A stretch of 64,000 nt of DNA from Artemisia argyi (lineage: Eukaryota; Streptophyta; Magnoliopsida; Asterales; Asteraceae). The DNA lies in NCBI GenBank assembly GCA_030686995.1, contig CM060704.1, positions 119,700,042 to 119,764,041 of the forward strand, read 5' to 3'. Position 1 is the stretch's first letter, and each line of letters opens with the position of its first letter. Shown in pieces: positions 54,721 to 64,000 of this stretch. The notes beneath the pieces were generated by a model, which had not been told where the DNA came from, did not search any database, and was given only the letters and a program-made list of their open reading frames with translations. The translations under genes and the position numbers were made by a program.

Positions 54721-57241
54721 ACCACCTCTGGATCTTACTTACAGTTGATGATTTACCTAACTTTTATCTGAATCTATCTATTCGATTTCAATTCGATTCA
54801 TATATTCATCTGGTACTGGTATCCTGTTATTTTTTTACTACTGTAGTTAATTTTAATTTTAAGTTTGTGAATTATTTATCATTATGCTGATTTCACTTGT
54901 TGTTAATCTTTACAACTGCATATCCTAACTTACTTACAAACTCCTGATTAGGATTTTCGGAATCAATTTGAATAGTTTAGACTGCGTAGAATTCGGATAT
55001 CGAGTAGTGATCGTAAATTTAGTGTATATACAGAATTCTATAGGTTAAATATGTTGTATTTGCAAGTTGTAACTCAATCGGATATTGGATATCTAGTATT
55101 TAGTAACTAAACTGGATAATCGTTCGATATCGGCTGAAAATTATTCTATACTATACATAAGTATAATGAAGTTGCCGTATATCGGCTAGTTAGTATAAGT
55201 TGTGTGCAAAAGAAAGCTTATATTTTAAGTAGCGTGTTTTTTGAAAAAATAAGCATAATCTTCTAATAAGCTTGTGTGCCAAACAACGGTAGTATTCATT
55301 ATTGAATGCGATAGTAATTTTAGATTTTAGAGTTTGGTTGATGTAGATTATCTACTTTAGGAAAATATGGATTTATTATTATTATTTTAGATTAGTTTGG
55401 TTGAAAGTTATCAGGTGTGATATGGTCAAAGTCAACTGGTTACTAATATTCAATAGCTATTACGAGTTTCGGTGCATGGAAAGGGGAACTGTGTGTTCGA
55501 TTTCATTTGTTTCTTAGATAATATATTTAAAAAATGGGTGGATGGAGATTACTAGGCGTCTAGGTGTATATTCGTTATGTATTCTTTAGATCTGGATATG
55601 TGGTAATAATCACTCTAGGATATACTAGTACAATATCTATTCGTGGTTAAGTGATTCATCATTCATACGATGGGTGCTTTTACTATTCCAACGTTCTCTG
55701 CTCTGGTGAGAAGTGTGTTCGTTAGATCTGGTTTACCATATATCTTATTTTGGAGGATCTTAGCATTGAATTGAAATATTTGAATATCATTTGACAGATA
55801 TGAAGCTTTACCTTTGCGTTTTGTATGTGTTGTGTTGTTATTACCGTGTCTTATCTTCAAGAGCGTAGATGTGTTAGTTTTGATACTGGAATAATCCGAA
55901 GTCCAAACTATACTTTCAGTTTTATATATATCTATAGATGTTAAAATAATGCAGGAGTTTGAAAGTATATATACATACATAGAATGGTTGCAACTCTATA
56001 CAAAGAACAGTTGTAACCCTTTAAAATTGACGGTTACAGAAACTGAAAACTACCCCGTATAACTGAATAACTATCCCGTAATACTTCTAATCAGATGAAG
56101 TGTTTAAACTCTGCTATATGCTAGCATCTATCTATCTATGAACGCACATAAGTGTGGTAGTTCCTCACTATTTCTGGGGAGCTATTCCTTCATGATGGCG
56201 TTTCACTTGTCTTTTGTTTAGTCTATATATGTATCTTATCACTTTTACACAGTTATAATTTATTAATTCAAGTATTATAATCATGAGCCAGAACTCGTTG
56301 CTAAAAATTTAGATTGAAGAAAGCCAAGACAACAGTCACAGGCAGGGGAGGAACTACATAGTAGTTGGGGGGGGGGGGGGGGGGGGGCGGCGCCCTCCAT
56401 GCTTCGTCAAAAAATATCAATTTTTAGTGTAAAAAAATTTTTTTAGGACCATTTTATTAAAGTACACCAAACTACAAAATCAAATTGCCCCTCACCTTAA
56501 AGTCAAACAATGTAAAAACCTTAGATCTCTATCTTAATCTTAAAAAATATCAGCTTTTTTGACCTTTTTTATTAAAGTGCATTACGAATTTTATCAAAAA
56601 AAAAAAAAATTTTTGCCCCCAAGATCCTGGGTCCGCCACTCACAGGCCAATGAGAAGGTTCACAATATAAAATAGGGCCATTACAAGGACTTGGGAAAAT
56701 CAACAACAAACACTATTTCTTACATAAATCTTCACTGGTTCCTTCCGACTGTATCTAAACTTTCGGTTGCACATAACTGATATCTTTTTAGGACTATAGA
56801 ACATTAATAAAACTCAACTCCGTTTAACTTGTTAATCCTATAAGCTTGCGTATACCTCACATAGAGTTTGCCATCTTCTGGCCCGATAATAAGCTAGACT
56901 TGTTTAACTCTGGTAGAAATCATATGATGGGTTGTTAATAGGGTCACTAAAGTAAATTTCAGTTTTTGTTTGCGAGAGAGAATGGGAGGTATGTAAGGAG
57001 TGAAATAGGAAATCTCTTTTGGGTACAAGTTATGAGTGGACTGATTTCCGGACCACTGCACAAATTAATTCAACATCTTTTCTAGCTTATTGCACCGTAT
57101 CCCGTTTGCTGAAAAAATTGTCTGGAATGTGAAATTTGGACCGCAACATCAGTTAAATGGGGATGCTTCTGAGCTGTTTATAGGCATCATGAAAGTTGCT
57201 AAGAGTTCTTTTTATTTTCAATAAACCTTGTTGAGCCTGAA
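54720..57241. other. Upstream region of PIP5K, probably with a leader intron
   Basis: No protein-coding sequence is recognised. It contains the CAGGGG...CCGCCA element at 56346-56637 and is otherwise AT-rich with pyrimidine stretches. Confidence 0.4.
56346..56637. mobile_element. hAT-like non-autonomous element (CAGGGGAGGA...GGGTCCGCCA)
   Basis: The left end is CAGGGGAGGAACTACATAG; the right end is ATCCTGGGTCCGCCA. On both flanks is the near-identical 8-mer GTCACAGG/CTCACAGG, an 8-bp duplication size typical of hAT. Inside are a run of about 19 G (56370-56388) and AT-rich filler. Elements with CAGNGGCGGA ends are common in plants. It lies upstream of the first PIP5K coding exon. Confidence 0.6.
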
Positions 57242-60200
57242 ATGGCATCTGCTAGTTATATATCAGGTTCTGATGTTTTGCTGTGTATTCCTCATGGTTT
57301 CAGGATGAGTCAGGAGATAAATATACACGGGGATGTTTATTTCGGTGATGTAAAGGGAAAAATCCCCCACGGCATGGGTAAATACACATGGGCAGATGGT
57401 ACAGTCTATGAAGGTAATTGGGAAGATGGAAAAATGTCAGGGAGAGGACATATCTCTTGGTCATCTGGCACAAGTTATGAGGGTGATTTTTCTGGGGGCT
57501 ATCTCCATGGTTTTGGCACATTGACGAATCCTGATGGATCTGTATACAAAGGCTCCTGGAGATTAAACATTCAGAATGGGCTTGGAAGAAAGCAATATAG
57601 TAACTCTGATGTTTATGATGGTTGTTGGAAAGACGGAATGCATGAAGGAAGTGGCAAGTATGCTTGGAGTAATGGCAACATGTATATTGGAAACTGGAAA
57701 GCTGGAAAAATGTGTGGTAGAGGGGTGATGAAATGGCTAAATGGTGACCTGTTTGATGGTTCTTGGTTAAATGGTTATAGAAATGGGTCAGGTGTCTACA
57801 GGTTTGCAGATGGGAGTTATTATTTTGGGACATGGACTAAGGGTCTCAAGGATGGACAAGGCACATTGTATACAGCCGGACGTAAGTATGCATCTTTCAG
57901 AAAGTTCGACAAGAAGAAAAGCCTGATAACTGATGGTTCTTCTGGCAGATCTGAGAGGTTCAGGGATGTCGAGCGTAATGTTGGACGAAGTGTTTCAGAA
58001 AAAATTACGTTTAGTGGGTTCTTTAGAGACTCGGGTCGAATATCAAGCAGGAGACTACCACCTGAAGATGAGTATAGCGTTGGGGATTCAACTCGAGAGT
58101 TTTCTGCTTCTGAAAATACAGACATGTTATCTTATATCTCAGATGAAGGGGAAGGTGAACTAGACTATGATAGCAGTGTGGCCTGGGAAAGGGAGTATAT
58201 GCAAGGTGTTTTGATGAGAGAACGGGTTAAGAATAATCCAGGGCCGAAAAATAAACAGCACAACAAAAGTCTCGCAAGTGAAGTGAAGAAGAAATCATGT
58301 GTGGATATTTTTGAAGGCCATAAAAGCTACTATCTGATGCTAAATCTGCAACTAGGTATCAGGTAAATGAACTAAACTTGAACACTATACTTTCTCTGGT
58401 CGGTAAACTCTTCATATTTGCTGGTACTATAACAGGAGACGATAATTTTTGTGAAGACAACACAAATTACACATTGCATTGGATGTTTATCATTTCTGCG
58501 ATGACTATATCTTCTGTATATTTTCTACATATACATTATTAAGCCCAATATTGACATCTAGAAAACATTCCTAGTGCCACATCAACCTAGCAAGGAGGAA
58601 GGCCTCATTTAACATACCAAAATTTTACTGAAGTTCTTTTCTGTACACCAGAAGTGAAACCGGATAATTATTTAGATTGTTCTTGAGGACATACTTCATT
58701 TATAACAGTTTAGAAAAATACTATAGATGGGTGTTACTAAAATCGACTCACCAGTACAAAGGGCTCACTAAGCCACTAACAGCTATAACTGGCCAGTACC
58801 AGCAGGTCAGTCACTCTTAATGCGCACGAGTCTTCAACCTGTGCTCTGTTTGTTAGTACTTATCAAGTAGTGATCAAAACCCCGTCAAACCCATGCACCC
58901 ACTCACATCCTTTTTCCTTTGAAACTTGACTATGGCCTAAAGTTTACATGTTGCACGTTTTCACCCGATGAATGAATTCTTAAAGGCTTTAGTTCAATCC
59001 TTAATACCATGATAGATAGATAAATAATATATTCAAAACATCTTCATTGTGCTATTTATGTATCTTGCAGCAGAGGATGATCGCAAAATATCCTTGGCAT
59101 GGCGAGTAACTCCAGTAATATGGACACTAATCTATGCTTGTATCTGAACAAACAGATGTATCACTTATGCCATGTGGTTCCTTCAGGGCAAGTATTATCT
59201 CATGTTACGTCAAGTTATCTTGTACATGGGAGGTACAAATTACATAGAGTATAAGTAGTTGTATGTAACATGAGTTCGACCAAATTGCTTAGTCAAAAGA
59301 AGTTTATTAGCTATTGCATTTAGTTCATAACATGTTACCTATATCCTCAGCAACCACCAATATATGGAATCAATGTCACATCAAGGATATGTCCTTTTGT
59401 AAGCCTTCAGGAGGCATGCGTGACATGCTAAGAACAGTGATCACGTCATGGAAGTACTAATCGTAGGCCAAATCCGTCAACAGATTCATATTGAGTTAGA
59501 ATCCCAAAGGATCAATGTTTTGACACTTCTATTATAGATCATTGATTTCTACAAAGTCCATTATTTATATCAACTTGTTTTCTGCTTTCAAATTTTCATT
59601 TGTTATTAGAATTACGCAATATTATTCCAACCACAACTCATGTACTGTATTATTTGAAGTTCACAGGTACACAGTTGGCAAGATTACACCGGTTCCTATG
59701 CGTGAAGTGAGATCTTCAGACTTTGGGGAACGAGCTAGAATAAGGATGTATTTTCCCAGGAAGGGCTCACAATTTACACCTCCACACTATTCTGTTGACT
59801 TCTATTGGAAAGATTACTGTCCTATGGTATTCAGGTACATGTTATAGCTGGTATTGGAAAGATTACTGTACTATCGTCATAATGCATATTGTCAGCATCT
59901 TCATATCACACCACAATCTTTTTGAGCAATTTTTTTTGCTTTAGTTGACCTCAGTCAAGAACCTTTTCGTGATATCTGTAGGAAGTTTTTCTTTATGTAC
60001 AATAGGCGACCTACTTCATCTCTGTCAATGTATGTATAGTTCTAGTAGAGTCTGATGAATATTGTTTTCAGGAATTTGAGAGAGATGTTCAAACTAGATG
60101 CTGCAGAGTATATGATGTCCATATGTGGGGATGATGGATTGAGAGAGCTTTCTTCCCCAGGGAAAAGTGGCAGCATATTCTATCTCTCTCATGATGACAG

Positions 60201-63200
60201 ATTTGTGATCAAGACTCTAAGAAGATCTGAGCTGAAGGTTTAAACCTTTAGAAGCACCCATACTACATTTTCTTAGTGTCATTTATGCTCGCCAACTCTA
60301 GGGTTTAAAAAGTGCTGCTCAATATCAGGAAAGAACATTGATTAATAGTAACAAATGAACATAATAATAAAGAACCCAAACTCTAACCTGTTTGCCAGTT
60401 GCTAACAATATTTAGGTTAAACTGCATCTGAATGTTTTTGACAGTTCTACAAGTTAGAGATGATAATAAATAAAAAACATGATCCTACTTTTTGGTGGAA
60501 ATAACTGTATCTTGTCATTTTCGCATGCAGGATAAGGGATAGTATCATGCATAAAACATTGCTTACAGAAGTGAAGTACTTTTCAAAAATTTCTTAGTGT
60601 TCCAGCAGTCTGGTTATCACTTTAATCTTTGTCTAATCTTAATAGAGTCGTCGTGGTTTAAAAAAAAGTTCTATGAATACTTCCATCAAACTTAAATAGT
60701 CCGTAATAGATGTACATGAGACATTCACAAGAATACAAATATCTTCCTTTTCTTCGTAATCTTGATGAAAATTATGGGATACAATGGCACCCTATATACA
60801 GTCAGGACAATAGGGGACATTGGGATAAGTTGAGCAGAGATATTTAATCTCCTTCGATGAACTCAGTATGTATCATTGTGATCACATGCCTCGGGGACTC
60901 CCCTACATTATGGATACCTTGCTGCAAATACAGCCGACTCCCAGAGTCAGGTCATGATAAAAATAGGACATTGGTTTCCCTCGTGTTGCAACAACAATTT
61001 TGAGAAGAAAAAATTTGTAATTGTTATCTATAAGTGGGATGTGCCATACAACCATAAAGCTGCAAAGTTGTGAGTAGAGACAATGCATGTAAACTATACT
61101 TGAAATTTTATTTCCATCATTAGGACTTGGAGCTCAAAATACTTTCTGATGATGAAATTGGGATCATGAAATCATGAGTTGTAGTTTTATGATGTTCCTA
61201 TTATTAATATAACCCTATACAAAGCGCACTGTGTATCAACTTACCATGTGTGTTTTCCTGCTATTTTTTCAACTGAAGGTTTTCTATATGGTTGTGATCA
61301 ACATATTTATGGAAACGAAGTGTGCTAAATCTTATGATGTTTTGCAGGTTCTACTCAAGATGCTTCCCAGCTATTACGATCATGTAAAGAAGTATGATAA
61401 CACATTGATCACGAAATTTTTCGGCCTCCATGAGATAACATTAAGAGGTGGCAAGAAGGTATTCGTTTCTGATTTATGCATTCTAAGTTTCCTAGTCTAA
61501 CATGACTAATGTGGGTTATTTGCTATCTCATTTTAGGTACGGTTTATAGTCATGGGAAATATGTTTAAAACTGAGCTTAGGATACATCGCCGTTATGATT
61601 TGAAGGGGTCTTCTTATGGAAGAATCACAAACAAGGATAAAATAGATGAGGGCACTACATTAAAAGACCTTGATCTCGCATATGAATTCCACATGGACAA
61701 GTCATTGCGTGAGGCACTTTTTGAGTAAGTATCTTTAATCATAGTATCATTGTTTCTGTTTTCCTCTTTGGATTTTCCTTTATTAAGCTGTTTACGAATT
61801 AAAAATTATGATTTACATCTCATCAACATATTGGTGACAACATCTGCACACCTTTGTCCAATCTTTTCTGCAGACAAATCCATCTAGACTGCAAGTTTTT
61901 AGAATCTCAGCTAGTCATAGATTATAGCCTTCTTCTGGGGTTACATTTTAGAGCTCCTGAGCATTTAAAGGCTCTCTTAGAACCACCAGATGCAAAGCAC
62001 AAGTCCACTGCACCTGTTGATGATGGTAATGTCTCTTTCCTTTATGTTGTAAATATCTGTCTTCTTAGATTCACTAGCAGGAAGATTGTGTGTTTTAGCA
62101 TGTTAACTGATGCTTTATATGTGATACATATTGTCTCATGACACGAGCACAAGTCTCAAAATCTCAGGCTCATGAGTCTTTTTTACCGGTGTTCTATATC
62201 CAATAACACAAAGGATATTGCCATTAAGCTGGATTCATTTAGAAGTTAATTTTATAAGCGAATCGTTTCATTTGAAGTTGCATTTAAAAAAACTTCTAAT
62301 CGACATCACGCCAGTTAATTCATTCTATTAAAGTGATGTGGCTGGCTAAGCGTACATGTTATTAAAGACCTCTGCTTAGGTAGATATAGCCATATAGGAT
62401 CGAGAAACCATCTGATGTTTAATCGTTTTGGTCCTTGTTACATGCTCCAAAACTTTATATCGTAGAGGCTTATCGACGAAGTATACTTCAACAGGACTAC
62501 AGTATATCACCTATGACTGTTGTTATCCATTATCTGGTGATAATTTTTTGGTTTGTGATAGACAATGTCCAGAATTGTCAGTACCCCTTGATTAAGGAAT
62601 AAGGATTGGTTAGACTTCATTCCTCATCATGCATCGTATGGGAGATCAAATTATCAATTTGAAAATAAAAACCTTGTTCGCTTTTGATGATTTAACGTAT
62701 TTAGAAAGAAATGCGTGGTATAGTTGGAAATGTGAACAATTCTTTTTCATCCAAGTTGATGTGTTTGAGATATTAATAAATTATTTATTTGCTGCCCTGC
62801 CTGATATGTGGGTTGCAGTTTCTATTAAAAGCATAAAAGCAGTTTCGTCATCATTTAGTCGAAACTATTTCCATCTTTGGTACCTCAAAAGTTCCGTAGC
62901 TCTTAGAGGCATGGAATGCCACTGATTTACGAACTCGCATTTCACTTTTTTCATTTCCCAAATAGTTGTGGCTTATGTAAATATTAAATATCGCGTGCAT
63001 CCTTTAGGTTTGTCATCAGGAGAACTCTCAATCCCTCCAAAGGGTCTTCTTCTGGTGACACATGAGCCCAGTTCGGTCAGCACTGCACCAGGTCCTCACA
63101 TAAGAGGAAGTACTTTGAGAGCTTTTTCCGTAGGTGACAAGGAAGTCGATCTCCTTCTTCCCGGTACTGGAAGGTACATATGAGCCTGCTCTTTATCGCT

Positions 63201-63599
63201 TTTCACTATTCTCTTAAAAGGCTAAAATGTAACCATCACTTCTGTAACAAAACGACACAAACTTGGACAAGTTTAGATTCGGATGGTGATTATTAACCGG
63301 GTATCAATTCTTTTTTCAGATTACGAGTACAGCTAGGTGTGAACATGCCAGCCCAGGCTAACCGCAAGGTTTCACAGGATACTTCGGGCTCAGCTGAAGT
63401 TGAGCTGTTTGAGGTGTACGATGTTGTTCTATATCTGGGCATAATTGATATACTACAGGATTACAGCATGAGAAAGAAAATAGAGCATGCATGTAAATCT
63501 GTTCGCTATGATCCCAAGTCAATATCGGTTGCTGATCCCAAGTTTTACTCTGAACGGTTCATCAAATTCCTAGAAAAGGTTTTTCCTGGAGATTCGTGA
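57242..63599 (+). CDS. Phosphatidylinositol 4-phosphate 5-kinase with MORN repeats, eight exons
   Basis: Makes PI(4,5)P2 from PI4P at the plasma membrane, controlling trafficking, cytoskeleton and signalling. Exons: 57242-58362, 59667-59834, 60072-60237, 61348-61458, 61537-61724, 61874-62025, 63008-63173, 63320-63599, all GT-AG; the sum is exactly 784 codons (783 aa). Residues 33-216 are eight MORN repeats of 23 aa, the first starting [21 protein letters not shown] charged Ser-rich linker follows. The lipid kinase domain runs from about 365 to 780, with [12 protein letters not shown] (ATP-binding Lys in VIKT), [20 protein letters not shown], the catalytic [12 protein letters not shown], and [16 protein letters not shown] (IID motif). 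The activation segment includes [12 protein letters not shown]. This is the plant type B (PIP5K1-9) arrangement. The start at 57242 is the first ATG in the open frame; an alternative start in a spliced leader cannot be excluded. Confidence 0.92.
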
Positions 63600-64000
63600 A
63601 GGCCCTGGTATGACGTGTACCAAGTAATATTCTTTTGTTATAGCGAGTATATAGTTTTTTGTTGTCTCTTTTGTAGATGCAGTTCTATCTGTATAATATC
63701 CGGTTATATTTCCATTTAATCGCTGTATCGTGCAATAAACTAATTAGATCACTGGACCAATCTATTTGGTGATGAAGTCCAGTTTTGGAAATTTTGATAA
63801 AGCATTCTATTTTCATTACTGGTCTATAACATGTATACTTCGAGAACTCGTGATGTGAAGCCACTGCTTGGTAGGGTTAAATGTTCACTTGCAACCAAAT
63901 TCACCACTTAACTGAATTTAACTGCCATAACCACATCCATAACTCAGTTATACAATCCTTGATTCTTTCTGGTGCAACTTTTATATATTTAGTCCTGCAG
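63600..64000. other. 3' flank of PIP5K
   Basis: Probably 3' untranslated region. AT-rich, no further gene is seen before the window end. Confidence 0.5.

Noticed and set aside
57300..57833. 177-aa minus-strand open frame
   Set aside because: Antisense shadow of the MORN-repeat exon of PIP5K; composition (His, Ser rich) is the reverse complement of Gly/Trp-rich repeats.
62629..62925. 98-aa open frame
   Set aside because: Lies wholly in intron 6 of PIP5K and has no family resemblance.

Overview
The window is nuclear DNA from a flowering plant. Genes are sparse and have several GT-AG introns, intergenic DNA is AT-rich, and transposable elements of many kinds are layered on one another. The repeat styles (long-LTR retroelements beginning TGTAACACCC, copia elements primed by initiator tRNA-Met, SANT/Myb-type Harbinger ORF1 genes) suggest a eudicot, probably Asteraceae; this is inference, because no organism-specific marker is present. 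No prokaryotic or viral system was found.

Five genes look intact once exons are joined, and in each the joined reading frame closes exactly. They are phytoene synthase (14173-19114, +, 402 aa), an intronless 3-hydroxyisobutyrate dehydrogenase-like protein (19909-20823, -, 304 aa), a ten-exon chloroplast-type PPR protein resembling Arabidopsis At1g10910 (22411-27244, -, 646 aa), an ALKBH9-type RNA demethylase (42969-46255, +, 446 aa), and a type B phosphatidylinositol 4-phosphate 5-kinase with eight MORN repeats (57242-63599, +, 783 aa). Broken genes include a WAT1/MtN21 exon at the left edge, a HAESA-like receptor-kinase fragment inside a TIR element, a GASA/snakin gene with two in-frame stops, and several transposon ORFs.

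Layout: 1-3200 is a TA-microsatellite region with two terminal-inverted-repeat elements and two opposed Helitron 3' ends. From about 3.3 to 8.9 kb lies a decayed PIF/Harbinger-like element interrupted by a 3.6-kb non-autonomous LTR element with a 5-bp target duplication. From 9.8 to 12.1 kb there are a Pack-TIR element and two Stowaway-like MITEs. The stretch 14-27 kb is the gene-rich block (phytoene synthase, dehydrogenase, PPR), with small transposons in introns. From 27.5 to 39.9 kb is a retroelement pile-up: a Harbinger remnant, an LTR remnant, and a copia gag/protease remnant split by a solo LTR that is itself split by a 3.9-kb solo LTR. From 40 to 46.3 kb are the GASA pseudogene and the ALKBH gene, from 46.3 to 54.6 kb AT-rich repeats, and from 54.6 kb to the end the PIP5K gene.

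The intact genes do not form a pathway. Phytoene synthase and the PPR protein both act in plastids, ALKBH9 on m6A-marked RNA, and PIP5K on membrane phosphoinositides. Plant gene neighbours are normally unrelated in function. The best new-looking material is structural: the Pack-TIR kinase capture, the three-level retroelement nest, and the dense short-palindrome arrays (TGACGCCGTCA and GCGTAA) inside two different LTR retroelements.
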